Assembly: GCA_019022495.1 (NCBI GenBank)
Contig: JAFEKR010000049.1
Span: 62,001-126,000, forward strand
From: Epichloe hybrida
Lineage: Eukaryota > Ascomycota > Sordariomycetes > Hypocreales > Clavicipitaceae
DNA length: 64,000 nucleotides
Direction of reading: 5' to 3'
Made by a program: the position numbers and the translations under genes. Shown here piece after piece: positions 35,553-47,133 of this stretch. A model generated the notes under the pieces. It was not told where the DNA came from. It did not search any database and was given only the letters and a program-made list of their open reading frames with translations. Position 1 is the first letter of the stretch. Every line of letters begins with the position of its first letter.

Positions 35553-36637
35553 TACCCAACAAGGGCAAGAGCAGCCAAGGTTCTTCTGGCAGTAACTTGC
35601 AGCCCTGGGTCCAGACTGTCCACAAAAATGCCCATGAACAGGGATTTCCCACGTTGGGGTGGCGTGTCGAGGTTTGTGATGCCCAACAGGGGACGCGTCT
35701 CAGCGCGTTGCGCTAGCCGAAAACGGGTAAGACTGTAAACAAATGCGTCACTCCACCTCCCGCACACCCCGGCAGGCGCGACTGGCAGCCCAGCCCGCAC
35801 TGTCAACCCAAATCGAGCAGGAGTCGCTAGTTCCTCTAGCCCAAATCCTCTTCACACCCTCTATTGAACACTGAACCATCCACATGTTCCCTTGACATTC
35901 CAGTCGACGACTTTCGTGTGTTCATGTTTTGTTCGGTCTCCCTTTGTCGCTGTCATTTTCTCCCTCGTGTGTGAGTCACGGGCCAGCACTCGATCCTCGC
36001 TATGAGCTGAGTGTTGGATGCGCCTTTGAGCTGAGAGAAGACTGAACGACGAACGACGAACAACCCGCGCTGCAGAAAGTGGTCGTGTGTTTGGAGAGAG
36101 GGATCACTGGGTGAATTTGCATCATGTGCTAAATGTCACGAATTCGAGCAACACCTCCTCTTTCACGACTGCTCTTGCTGCCCCCGTCCCTCTTTCGGCC
36201 CCGTGCTTTCCTGAACAACTGGCAGCGCCAAAGAAAGGCATAAAGTCGCCCATATTGCGAAATTACCACTTTTTTATTTTATTGAGAAAAGAAAAATCGC
36301 CATAAACCGACGAGACATGAGACAGAATCGTTGATACCTGGCAAACGAAGCTGGCACTGCGACGGACGATTTGATCCGCACCGCTGGGCAGTTAAAACAA
36401 CAATCTTTTTATATCGCCAGATTCATCTAGGCTTTGAGTGCTTCGCCTCAATATCTGAGACCAGTCTTCAAGCAGCCCGTCATATCAGCCCAAATCCTAG
36501 CTCGTTTTCAGCTGCTAGGAACGGGGGACCATCAGGTATATATACACACAGGACTTGGCCATTCCTTATCGGTCCGCAGCCTGCGACAGCACCCAAAGAC
36601 AAGACGTTGCATTCCAGCGAAGCTCATAAACACCACG

Positions 36638-39600
36638 ATGTCTTTTTCCAATGGAGGAGGCACTTTGGCTTTGCCATCACCCACCCATGCACATCATATG
36701 GACGTCACGTCAGCCGTGAGGAGTCTCCGACGTTCCATATCCAGATCACCATCCAAGTTTCTATCAAGAACAAGCTCACAGAGCTCCGACAGTTCACGAC
36801 AAGCTTCACCACAATCACCGTGTCGACGATTCGGGGCAACACCTCAAAGGCAGCACATCGCGCCATCGCAACCACAGACGGCCCCTCCGGCTGTCACGTC
36901 CGCACACGCCACCTACCCTCACCAATCATCCATTTTGACACCTCTCCGACCGAGCGTTCGACTGTCTCTGCGCTCCGCGAAGTCCGCAAAAACGTCAACA
37001 AACTCGTCCCGACCGTTGGCGCGCGCGAGGGCTTCGCCGAAAAGTCCCCTCAAACGAGCGCTCAGCGCAACCCCCGATTCTGGTAATATGGGACAAACAT
37101 CTGTATTATCTTCTCCAACGTCAGCTACCCCGCGAGGTCAGGAAAACAGTAGATCATCGCCTCGCTCTACTCACAGTTTAGGAGACAAACCATCTCGCCA
37201 CAGTTTCCATTTGGACGTTTCAGGTTCCTCGCAGTACGCAGCTCTTAAAGCCTTGGACGTTGCCAGCAACGAGCCGTATTTGGTTTCAACAACTGGTGCG
37301 TTAAAGCGCAGTGATGCGACTATGAATCTGGACTATCCCAACCAAGGCAGTCCAATGGCCAAACGACGCAGCTTGCACGGAATCACAGGCCTTGGCCAGT
37401 CGGGTGACATGAGCATATTTGGCACAAACACGACATCCTCGCAGAGTTTTGACATTCATGAGGATTCGATACCATCCGAATACGGGCTTTCCGGAGCCTT
37501 TAATGACCCTTCATCCATCCGACGAGAACCGTTTGCTTCGCCTAGCCCCGTATCCAATCTCCCTAAGCGTTCCTCTTCCTTGCGGAAATCTACGTTGCAG
37601 CAGCGTTATGGTGACAAGGGGTCTTGGGGAAGAAGATCGGGTGAAAGACAACTTGCGCAGATGGGCGGGGAAAATTCCACACCAGCTCGGAGTCGGCCGC
37701 GGCTTTCTACAGATCATTTCGTACCACCACAAGCCCCTCGCGACAGTCCATTCAGCGCCGGGGGACCTCTCCCCAGCGCATCTATGCATCCCATGGACAA
37801 CAAGGGTCATCAGCCCCATCCTCTCTCTAGAACACTCACGACTTCCGCTTCTGGCAACAGCCTTACAGAAGAAGAGACTCCATCATTCGTGCCACCGACC
37901 AAAGTGGCAGAAAAACCAAAGTCCCATCCGTTCTCTCGTTCTTTGCCATTGAATGCCACCAGGCCCACTGCTCGGTCTACCAATGAGCATATCAAAGCGG
38001 TTGCAACACCAAGCCAGTCCAATCAACTCTGGATAGGTGCTTTCAACTCAACTGGACTAATATCCAAGGTCAACCGAAATCCAGAGGATGAGGCTGACAA
38101 GAAAATTGCGCCCCCGGATACTCCGTGCAAAAAGCATACGAACCCTTTTGCAACGTTCCCCCCCCCGGTCGGCAGTGCGATGAAGAGGAAGGGTAACAAC
38201 CGAAACTCTTTCGCCGGAATACCTTCGACGCCATTCTTCCCGTCGTCCTCCCGTGCCCCTGACACTTTTGGGCATCCTGCAAAAGGTCTTTCCATCTTCC
38301 AGCGTGGTTCAGCATCACAAGCTTCACGCCGTGGTAGCATTCTAAGCCTCGAGGGCGAAGATCGCAAGTTCTGTGACAGCAACGACTTGCCATTGGATAA
38401 CGATGTTCCACCACCAACACCGACAAAAACAACCCTCACCCCAAGTTTGAGCAATCTCAGTGAACAGTCACTTGAGAGTCCCAGTGCAAATCGAACCTTT
38501 GTTTTGCCACTTTCCGCAGTTAAACCAGCGCCAGCTCCGTCGAGAGAATCCATAAGTTAGTATTTGCCCACAGTCAGGGTGTGTCTGTTGTTGTACCATT
38601 ACTAATGCCATTGTAATTTTTTTCAGGAAGCCCAGTTGACGGCCGTCGAACGCCTCAGACTCCCCAGGAGACCTTGCTACCCTTGGACACGAGCCGTTTG
38701 TCTATTTCACAGGCTGTCGACAGTCACAATGAGAACAGCATGCCACCTCCCGTGACCCCTACCACGGCTCGCGACTTTCGCTCGTCGACTAGCATCTTCG
38801 TCACACCTGTGAATGCCAGAACCAGCAACATCGACGTGGATGCAAGCCTGTATTCAAGGTTTGACAAGGTGGAACAAGTGGGAAAAGGCGAGTTTTCCAC
38901 CGTATACCGTGTGACCAAGCTTGCGCACCCGAATGATTTTGGCACTGTAACACCAAGCAGCCGCGCCTCTCGAAGCCCTGAGAAGGGCCAAGTCTTCGCC
39001 GTGAAGAAGAGTAGGCACTCGTATCATGGACCCAAGGATAGAGAGACGAAGCTTCGTGAAGCACACATCCTGAAAGCCTTGACACACGCTGAGCACGTTG
39101 TTCAGTACATCGACGACTGGGAGCATAATTTCCACCTCTATATTCAGACCGAGTTCTGCGAAGAAGGCACTCTGGACAAATTTTTAGGCAATGTCGGGCG
39201 AGGTGGTAGGCTGGACGATTTTCGTATCTTCAAAATCTTGCAAGATCTTTGCTTGGTAAGTGCCACGAATTGCCCGCACGAGTGCTAGGACTTTGACGTA
39301 CGGATAGCTGACCATCTGCAGGGATTGAGAGAAATTCACGGCGCAGGATTTATGCATTTGGATATGAAACCAGCAAACATTCTGGTTACGTTTGAGGGCG
39401 CTCTGAAGATTGGCGATTTTGGACTCGCTCAGCCATGCACTTCGACCGCTGGCGTTGATGTCGAAGGCGACCGCGAATACATGGCGCCAGAAATGCTCAA
39501 AGGCAAGGCTGGTCAGTCGGCAGATGTCTTCTCCCTAGGTCTCATGACTCTCGAGGCGGCTGCGAATGTTGTTCTTCCTGATAATGGCCCTACTTGGATC

Positions 39601-40023
39601 GCCCTGAGATCTGGAGACCTCTCCGAGGTTCCCAGTCTTACCTGGACACCGTCACTTGAAGTCCAACGGGACTCTATCGGCAAGCCGACGGAATCTGCAC
39701 ACACCGATGAGTTGCAGGGCGTCAATACGCATAGTGCTGGAAACCTGTTCCGGTCGTTTAAGAGATCGGAGCTGCAGCAACCTTTAGAGTTTATGGTCGA
39801 GGCATTCCACCCCAGCTCTCTGGATTCAATCGTCAGATGGATGACAGCTCAGGAGCCAACAGACCGACCTGTTGTGGACCAGGTGCTTGAACTTGAAGGC
39901 TTACAATGGGTTGCCGAGCATCGCAACGCGCCAGCCACCGTTTACGAAGGCAGCTGGGGCCCTGCTGAGATGTTCCCTGTGTCAATCGCTATCGACAGTG
40001 ACACAGAAATGATGGACGTATAG
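36638..40023 (+). CDS. wee1: Wee1-type mitosis-inhibitor protein kinase
   Basis: Exons 36638-38555, 38627-39255 and 39322-40023 (introns of 71 and 66 nt, branch ACTAAT in the first) give 1082 aa. The first 700 residues are a Ser/Pro/Thr-rich region with many SP/TP sites, as in Wee1/Swe1 N-termini that receive Cdk phosphorylation. The kinase domain starts near 717: glycine loop VGKGEFSTVY, Lys in FAVKKS, catalytic loop HLDMKPAN, and IGDFGLA. The Wee1-specific EGDREYMAPEML replaces the usual activation segment. Wee1 phosphorylates the inhibitory Tyr of Cdk1 and delays mitosis. I chose the ATG at 36638 because the frame upstream lacks an ATG in a suitable place and the context CACGATGTC is fair. 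Confidence 0.93.
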
Positions 40024-41047
40024 CGGAAGCGAATACGACCAGCCACGTACGAGATATTATCATTGCACTCCCCCCCCTTTTTTCCATTCTACATTGATGA
40101 GCGCATATACCGACCCTTCGTGATGATTGTTCAATATTTATATATATTTTTATACCCCTAGCACCAGTAAGATGGTGTTACGATGAGAGGAAGCCAGCAG
40201 ATCTTGTGCTGGAACATGTACAAGTTGGTTTTTCTTTTTTAATGAAGGAAGTCTTGGGGATTACGAAGCTTGTGTGGCGATAGCTGGCTGGCGTAGCCTA
40301 GCAGCATTGAGACGACGCCGTGTTTATCACCGAGCTGTCGATTATGTGTGTATTGCGTCGTCGACCATTACTCGCTGAGCTCTGATCAGGAAGCAAGGCG
40401 GGAGACGAGGCTTGCGATGGATAGATATCAAGGATACAGGTACCGCACCACTCGGCGCTAGACACGCCTCGCCACCAAGATATTTCTGGGGTTCAAAGCT
40501 GCAACATGCAGCGATGGTTGGTTGAATGCGAAGAGAGTGGCTCTGTCTTTTTCTGGAATGTACAAGGCGTCTTGTGGATGATTGCACAATACATGTAGAT
40601 ATAGATATTTTGCGCCTGGCGTTGAGCCGGCATTTGTTAGTACTGGTACTCTGGGCAGGAGCATGGCGGATCTGGATGGCGTCTTGGGGCATGAGAGAAA
40701 GATGCCAATCTGTTGTTAGTCATGGTTCTACGACGAAATGGCATGAACATGTTACGATCCAGCAATCTCTATCGACCCATTTGTGACGGCGTGACTTTGG
40801 CGTGTAACCATGCGTTACAACTTACGTGTACCTACTACCTTTCTAGATACCTAGGTACTTGATTAATTGCGGGGTGAGGGGGTAAAGCAAGTACATAAGT
40901 GATGGATCGGGAAGACGACCAACCCATCTCATCTTTCCTGTGTGCCTCATTATCTGGATATAAAGAGACAAGCCCACTCACTGCAAGCTCCCAACTAGCC
41001 AGTCTTGCACGAGACCGTTGCATTTTCTCTACAAGATAAAGACAACA
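40024..41047. other. Intergenic region between Wee1 and FAD oxidoreductase
   Basis: About 1 kb. T-rich stretches just after 40060 fit the Wee1 3' UTR. No gene signal in either strand. Confidence 0.5.
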
Positions 41048-42581
41048 ATGACCCGTACACAGCTCCAAGACGGCCAATCTGGGCCTCCCACCACCCAAAG
41101 CACTCAGTCATACTGGCACAAGAATCCCTCTACCGTTCTGCTGGGCCATCGGACCACCGAGAAGCTACCCCCCACCGCTGATGTCGTCGTAGTCGGCACT
41201 GGAATTACCGGCACATTTGCTGCCAGGGAACTAGTAGCCGGGGGTCGAGGTGTCGTGCATGTAGAAGCGAGAGAAGCGTGCTGGGGCGCCACTGGGCGGG
41301 TGAGTAACGAAGCAATATGCCTGCTCTGAAAGCCCCGAGCAACAAACAAAGCCTCGTGAGAATTCTCGTTACATGCGTTCGAACAGGGACTAACACGTAA
41401 TTTAAAAAAAAAAAAAAAAGAATGGCGGCCACTGCCAGCCCGTGATATACACGTCCAAGCCTAGCGTCGCGCGATTCGAGCTAGGGACATATGATTTCCT
41501 CAACAAGTTTGTAGCAAAGAACAGAATTCCATGCGACTGGCACGCGGTGGGCGGAGTCCATGCATTCTTCGACGAGGAAGCCTTTGATGCGGTGGAGAAG
41601 ATTGTGGAAGGGCTGAAGCACGAGCACCCTGATCTTGCGGAAAAGACGATTCTCGTGAAAGATGCCAAGGGGCTCGGGACGCTCCGGGTCCCCCACGCAC
41701 ACGGTGCCGTTTACCAGCCCGTCGCCGCCAAGTTGTGGCCCTACAAGCTCGTGGCGTGGACGCTGGAGAATCTCTTGCAGGAGCATCCGGCGTCCGAGTA
41801 CAATTTGCAGACCAACACGCCCGTGGAGCATCTACAGCACGTTGGTGACGGTTGGATCGTGCACACATCTCGTGGCCAGATGGCGGCCAAAGACGTTCTG
41901 CTCGCCTGCAACGGGTACACATCCCATCTGTTGCCCAAGATGACGGACATCATCACACCGGTCCGCGGGCAGGTTGCCGGGCTGGCCCCGCCGAGGGGTG
42001 ATGTCCCCCTTGAGCACACGCATGTATGGATGCGAGGAGACAATGACGACTACTTGATCCAGCGGGATGACGATGGAATCCTCATTCTTGGCGGAGAGAG
42101 GTTCGGCGCTCCTGGTGCGGAAGAGGGCATCTGGGACGATAGCCAAGTGAATGATGTGATTGGCGAGAAACTTCGAAGTGAGCTCCGACGGCGCGTGAAG
42201 CTCCGGGGTCCGGGACACGAGGAGGAGAAGCAGCTTGATGCAAAGTATGAATGGACGGGCATCATGGGGTACGCCAAGGACCATCACCCCTGGGTTGGTC
42301 GTGTGCCTGCCGCGTTTGGAGGCAAGCTAGATGAGGGTGATGGGGAGGGACACTTGTGGATCAGTGCCGGGTACTCTGGCCACGGGATGCCTTCTGCGGC
42401 AAGGTGTGGCATGAGGGTTGCGAACATGATACTCGGCAGGGACGAGACGTTGGGGATGCCCGAGGAGTATGTGGCGAGTGAGGAGAGGGCGAAGAGAGTG
42501 GCGGGAATGGAGGTGGGTGAGAGGCGAAGCCTGGCCGAGGAGTTGAAGGCGCTGCTGGATGAGTACAAGACGGGTAGATAG
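41048..42581 (+). CDS. FAD-dependent oxidoreductase of the DAO (amino acid/amine oxidase) family
   Basis: Exons 41048-41299 and 41421-42581 (donor GTGAGT, phase 0) give 470 aa. The Rossmann FAD motif VVVVGTGITG is at residues 46-55, with an acidic VHVEAR end of the second strand. It is followed by CWGATGRNGGHCQP, the loop typical of DAO-fold proteins near gamma-glutamylputrescine oxidase. The C-terminal part has the second FAD-contacting segment ISAGYSGHGMPSA. Enzymes of this fold oxidise amines or amino acids and release peroxide; the substrate here is unknown. The intron is unusual in ending with a run of about 16 A before the AG instead of a pyrimidine tract. Confidence 0.88.
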
Positions 42582-43089
42582 ATGGTAGAAGGAAAGTTTT
42601 GTCTTAATCTATGTATGCGCATCTGAAAAGCATGGCTTTCCGGAGAGGTCTAGCAAGAATGTCTCCCAACTTGTTTGGTTTTCCCTCTCCCCAAGCAGCC
42701 AACTCCTCCGTGCGGACCGTGTTTGATCATGCATGTCACTCGAGACACTCGGGATATTCACTTCAACTACAATGAACCGACGTGTTAACTTGATTTGTTG
42801 ATGGCGGCCTCGCATTTGACCAGACGGCATGGCCGTTGGCTCGTGGTTCTTGGTCATGTAGTCAGTATTCATTCTCTCCCCGCCTCGTCATCCGATCATC
42901 ACCCGGCCCACCAATCACACCCTTTCATTTGCAAGCAACAACCAAAACCCTCTGGCGTGGTTTCATGGAACCTGAACAAGTTCCCGGGAGAAAGCTCTCT
43001 CGAGAAAGCTCACAAAGACTAACTCCTCGCCCCCCCCCCACCACACCACCCGTCGTTATTCATTCGGACGCCGCTCAATCATTCTCACA
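42582..43089. other. Intergenic region, promoter of complex I 24 kDa gene
   Basis: 508 bp between the oxidoreductase stop and the next ATG. CCAAT-like and CT-rich stretches near 42910-43060 suit a promoter and leader. No additional gene. Confidence 0.45.
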
Positions 43090-44249
43090 ATGGCGAGCAA
43101 GATGACACCCTTTCTGTTCCGCTCATGCCTCCGCGCTGCCTCGCGCGTGGCCCGACCACAACCTCGCGCCTTGTCCATCTCAGCCTGTCGGGCGAGCGAC
43201 TCTCTCATGGTGGTACGTACTCGTGTCCACCTCGTGCGCCCGAGTCTCCCTTGGCGTCATTCGAATCAGAGCTTCTCCAAGCTATTAGTTGAGACCGGGA
43301 CCGGGAAACCTCTGAAAGACGGAAATCAGCAATAGAAAAAAAAAAGGAAAAAAAAAAGGAAAAAAAAAAAAAAAAACTAACATGAACGGGTCCAGCACCG
43401 CAACACCGCAGACAACAACCCCGACATTCCCTTCAGACTCAACAAGGAAAACCAGACCGTCATTGCCGAAATCCTCAAGCGATACCCTGAGCAGTACAAA
43501 AAGGCTGCCGTCATGCCCCTGCTGGATCTCGGCCAGCGCCAGCACGGCTTCACCTCCATCAGCGTCATGAACGAGGTTGCCCGTCTGCTGGAGATGCCCC
43601 CCATGCGAGTCTACGAAGTAGCCTCCTTCTACACCATGTATAACCGAAGCCCCGTGGGCAAGTTCTTTGTGCAGGCCTGCACAACGGTACGTTTTTTTTT
43701 TTTTTTTTCGTCATCCTTTTCTAGTCCCTCGATTACGCAAACCCTTTTTGTCGTTCGGCGGATCCCTCTACGAATGATGTAGCGAGCGCATCCTTCTCTC
43801 ATTCTTAAACGAAAAAAAAAAAAAAAAAAAAAAAAATTGAATAGAAAGATTGACTTCATTCTTTGGGATATTCGGCTCAACAGACTCCCTGCCAACTAGG
43901 CGGCTGCGGATCCGACGTCATCGTCAAAGCCATCAAGGAACATCTCGGTATCAAGCAGGGCGAGACCACCCCCGACGGCCTCTTCACATTTATCGAGGTG
44001 GAATGCCTCGGCGCCTGCGTCAACGCGCCCATGATCCAGATCAACGACGACTACTACGAGGACTTGACTCCCGAGACGGTCGTCGACCTGCTCAAGGCGC
44101 TGAAAGCCAACGGTGGAGATGCCAGTGCTGCGGCAAAGGTTCCCAAGGCTGGTCCCTTGACCGGGAGACAAACTTGCGAGAACAGCAAGGGCCAGACGAA
44201 CTTGTTGGATGAGCCGTGGGGTGCTGAGAAGACGAGGTCTGACTTGTAG
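43090..44249 (+). CDS. nuo-24: NADH:ubiquinone oxidoreductase 24 kDa subunit (NDUFV2 / NUO-24)
   Basis: Exons 43090-43212, 43396-43686 and 43884-44249, all phase 0, give 259 aa, close to the Neurospora precursor. The N-terminus ([19 protein letters not shown]) is a mitochondrial presequence. The mature part begins near [12 protein letters not shown] and contains [19 protein letters not shown]. The four Cys that hold the N1a [2Fe-2S] cluster are present: C136 and C141 (C-X4-C, split by intron 2) and C179 and C183 (CLGAC). The subunit sits in the NADH-oxidising arm of complex I beside the 51 kDa flavoprotein. Both introns contain very long homopolymers (A17-18, T16, A28), unlike the neighbouring genes. 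Confidence 0.97.
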
Positions 44250-44605
44250 GTTGTATCTTTTTTTTGGCAGAGGGAGTTTTTTTTTTTTTCACATGGGTTG
44301 TACGCTTTAGGTGCTGAGGAAACGTTGGAGAGGTCTCGAAGAAAATACTGTACATGACGCCATTTTGTTGAAATTGCCATAATGGTATAGACAAGTTTCA
44401 ACCTGGCTCTGCGGGGGAATCGTCATTTGTGTCTCAAGCAAGACGAGGTGACTGTGATTGGATGCCATTAGATGCACATACACGCATATGCAACAATGAC
44501 ATTGCATTGGACCGTAATGTTCACTTTTCCAAAGTGGATTGATTGTCAATCCGTCGAGGTAGATAGACATTGGCGCATCAAATTCATTCATATAGAGCAT
44601 CTGTC
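44250..44605. other. Convergent intergenic region
   Basis: 356 bp between the 3' ends of the complex I subunit and the kelch gene. T runs near 44260-44290 fit 3' UTR sequence. Confidence 0.5.
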
Positions 44606-46378
44606 TCACTGTTCCAGCCGCAGTATCCAACCATCACCAATGCGCTTGTTGTCGGACGCCATTCCACCCCAAATCACTATCCCAGACTCCTCGACGTCCG
44701 TCATGGGCGCACTTGCAAACCATGCCCTTCCGGCTGGCACCCCATGGCCACTCTCGTCGTCACGCGGCCCCGTCCGCAGCTTCTCCCACTTGCCCTCGCC
44801 CGTCTTCCGCCCCATGGCTTGATACACTGCTGCCGTGAGACTGGCGGCGCTCATCCCCAGGGGAGGCACATGGAAGGTCCACACATCGCTGAAAAAGGAG
44901 GCTGCTCCCTCGCGTCCCTCGGCGCCCGGCGCTTGCTCGCCCATGCACAAGACGAGAAGTTCTTTGCCGCCACCGACGGTGAGCGATTGCAGGGAGGCGC
45001 CGCTGCGAGGGGTGGGCCATTTCTGACGAGGCTCGGCGTGGATTTCGTTGGTGGATGATGCGTCGGTCTTGTCCTCCTGCAGGAGGATGGTCTGCCAGCC
45101 TGCTCGGGCGTGGATGCCGACCTCGCCTTTGCTGTGGCCGTCGTCAAACGTTTCCACCTCGAGATGCAGCAAGTCGAGTTTGCCGCCGATTTCCGCCTGT
45201 CCGTCGAAGCCGCCGAAGCGGTAGAGCCGGCTTTTGCTGATACACATGGCGGAGCCGCCGCGGGGAGGGCCCGGCGCGGCGGGCAACTCGGTCCAGGTGT
45301 GAGTGCGGACGTCAAAGGCCCAGAGGTCGCTGGTGCGATCGCCGCCGGCAAGACAGCCTGCGTGGACGAGGAAAGTTCCGTACCCGTCTGATTCCTCGTC
45401 GACGGCACCCTCGGCGACGTGCCCTACGACGGGGTCCTGGGGGATGCCCATTTTGGACGTGTCGCCTACTGCCCAGTGGCGCCAAGTCTGCGGTTTTCGG
45501 GGACGGCCTGAAGCAGGGCGAGGGAAGTCGCGGGGACGATCGGTAGCCGTGGCGCAGTGGTAGCTCCGCGGAGCAGGGTGAGGTACGATGGCGCCGCCCT
45601 TGACGGCCGGGACGGGGTCGAGATGGGACCACGTGTGGGATCGGGTGTCGTATACCCAGACTCGTCCCGCCTCGTCGAGAGGTTTCGAGTCGGGCCCGCC
45701 TCGCCCGCCGAAGAGGAAGATGCGCGATCCTATGACAGCTGTGGCATGGCCGACTCGTGGAGACGGAACGTCCCCCAGCTCGGGTCCCAGCTCGGGTCCC
45801 AGCTCGGGTTTGTCGTCGGTCGCGGTCTCCTTTCCCTTTCCCTTTGAAGTGTCTTGGAGGAGGGGCACTCCATCCAGGCTGATTTGTGGCGTTTGATCGG
45901 GAAGCTCTTCCGAGCTCTGCCAGGGAGTCTGTGCAGCCGCCGTCGTCTGTTCATCAGGCAGAGCTGCCGCTTTGGCCTTGACGGTGAAATAGTCGGCGCC
46001 GGCGCTGCTAAAGGGGAGCCGAATGACATGCATGTCATTGTCGACAGGTAATGGTTGATGGGGGTCCGCCTCGCCGCCGAAAACGTAGGCGCTTCCTGAT
46101 ACAACATTGAGTGAGTGCGAGGATCGTGGCAGGGAGGGAATGTCGATACGTTCCCAGGTAGCTTGGACGGAGTCGTCGGGGTGGGATTTCTTCTGGCGGA
46201 ATTGTGGTAGTAGGGATGGAAGTTTCTTCTGGAAGGAGGGCATCTTCATGTCCATGTTCATGTTCATGTTCTTGGGTAGGGTTGGCATATTCGGCATATT
46301 CGGCATGGTGGGCAAGTTCTGCTGAGCCTGTTTGAAGAGGTTTGTGGAGCGACGCTTGAGCTGATTGAGCGGCTCCAT
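44606..46378 (-). CDS. Kelch-repeat beta-propeller protein
   Basis: One exon, 590 aa. After a basic N-terminus comes a Met/Asn/Pro repeat stretch (MPNMPNMP..., NMNMNMDMKM) from short DNA repeats. Kelch units are visible as blocks of HS(L)NVVSGSAYVFGG, GHATAVIGSRIFLFGGRGG, PRGGSAMCISKSRLYRFGG and a last GIVIWGGMASD, each with the G-G/Y-W spacing of kelch blades. A GPELGPELG repeat marks a variable linker. Kelch propellers are protein-binding scaffolds; fungal examples include cell-polarity (Tea1-like) and nuclear proteins. No catalytic domain is fused, so the partner and role are not assignable. Confidence 0.85.
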   Translation of the reverse strand: MEPLNQLKRRSTNLFKQAQQNLPTMPNMPNMPTLPKNMNMNMDMKMPSFQKKLPSLLPQFRQKKSHPDDSVQATWERIDIPSLPRSSHSLNVVSGSAYVFGGEADPHQPLPVDNDMHVIRLPFSSAGADYFTVKAKAAALPDEQTTAAAQTPWQSSEELPDQTPQISLDGVPLLQDTSKGKGKETATDDKPELGPELGPELGDVPSPRVGHATAVIGSRIFLFGGRGGPDSKPLDEAGRVWVYDTRSHTWSHLDPVPAVKGGAIVPHPAPRSYHCATATDRPRDFPRPASGRPRKPQTWRHWAVGDTSKMGIPQDPVVGHVAEGAVDEESDGYGTFLVHAGCLAGGDRTSDLWAFDVRTHTWTELPAAPGPPRGGSAMCISKSRLYRFGGFDGQAEIGGKLDLLHLEVETFDDGHSKGEVGIHARAGWQTILLQEDKTDASSTNEIHAEPRQKWPTPRSGASLQSLTVGGGKELLVLCMGEQAPGAEGREGAASFFSDVWTFHVPPLGMSAASLTAAVYQAMGRKTGEGKWEKLRTGPRDDESGHGVPAGRAWFASAPMTDVEESGIVIWGGMASDNKRIGDGWILRLEQ

Positions 46379-46490
46379 GATGGGCGGCGGGCTGGCTTGT
46401 TACGTTGTTGTTGGGTAGCTTTCTTTGCTTGCGCGAGGGGGCGGCAAAAGCTCGTTTGCGTCTGTTGGAGAGATTTGATGGATTGAAGTC

Positions 46491-46520
46491 GAGTTGAGCG
46501 AGTTGAGCGAGTTGAGCGAG
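46491..46520. repeat. 9-bp tandem repeat GAGTTGAGC
   Basis: Three perfect units plus a partial fourth, in the kelch gene leader. Confidence 0.9.
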
Positions 46521-46600
46521 TCGAGGTGACAAAACAAGGGCATTGTTCTGTGATGTCGGTCAGCATGCCAGCGTAGCCCGCGTGGGGCCTGATCAGCAGG

Positions 46601-46635
46601 CAGGATCCAGGATCCAGGATCCAGGGTCCAGGGTC
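46601..46635. repeat. 7-bp tandem repeat CAGGATC/CAGGGTC
   Basis: Five adjacent units, three CAGGATC then two CAGGGTC. Confidence 0.9.
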
Positions 46636-47133
46636 CAATTGGTGAATTTTCATGCCTCGCGGCAGTCAGTGGTGTAATCAGGGCTACACTCACCCGAACA
46701 ATTCAGCAAAATAAAATAAAAATGAGGCAATCCAATGTCCCGAAAACCATTGCTGATCTGATCGATTTGGGTCTTCAGTGAGGTCAGTGAGGCCCAACAA
46801 CCCGCCGCATGTGGGGCTGTACGGGGCTCGCTAGACCTAGACCGTAATAAGACCAACACTCTACTTCGCGGCATTCCGGGCGAACTCTACTCCGAACACC
46901 CACCAGGGCCACAACTCTACAATCCGACAGAATATTCTTGGACACTCGGGTTTCCAAGAACAGTGCCACAAGGCTCAAGTTACTTCGGCGCTTCTCTTCC
47001 TCTTACTGTGCTGCATTCATCACTCAGCGTTGGCTGACATTGGTACTCGATCTCTTCGTCGCTGGCTATGGATTGATTACATTTTCATCGCGAGTCTCAA
47101 GCAATAGAAACGGGGGGATAGGTATCAGACGAA

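Larger units (their letters stand above)
33179..36637. other. 3.5-kb gene-poor region upstream of the Wee1 kinase
   Basis: No supported gene. It contains four TACGGAGTA/TACTCCGTA copies (33293, 33499, 33648, 34508), two microsatellite-like repeats (33989-34036, 35484-35552) and many short frames without features. The last 600-800 bp may be a long Wee1 leader with several upstream ATGs, which is common for cell-cycle regulators (inference). Confidence 0.45.
46379..47133. other. Intergenic region with short tandem repeats
   Basis: About 755 bp upstream of the kelch gene and downstream of the small membrane protein. Contains two tandem repeat arrays (46491-46520 and 46601-46635). No supported gene. 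Confidence 0.5.

Noticed and set aside
36331..37086. 251-codon frame overlapping the Wee1 5' end
   Set aside because: Overlaps the Wee1 N-terminal exon in another frame; Wee1 frame continues into an unmistakable kinase, this one does not.
41481..42287. Antisense frames opposite the FAD oxidoreductase
   Set aside because: Shadow frames of a GC-rich gene; no ATG-led family match.
44851..45896. Several frames on both strands inside the kelch gene
   Set aside because: Low-complexity Arg/Pro/Ser translations typical of wrong frames in GC-rich coding DNA.
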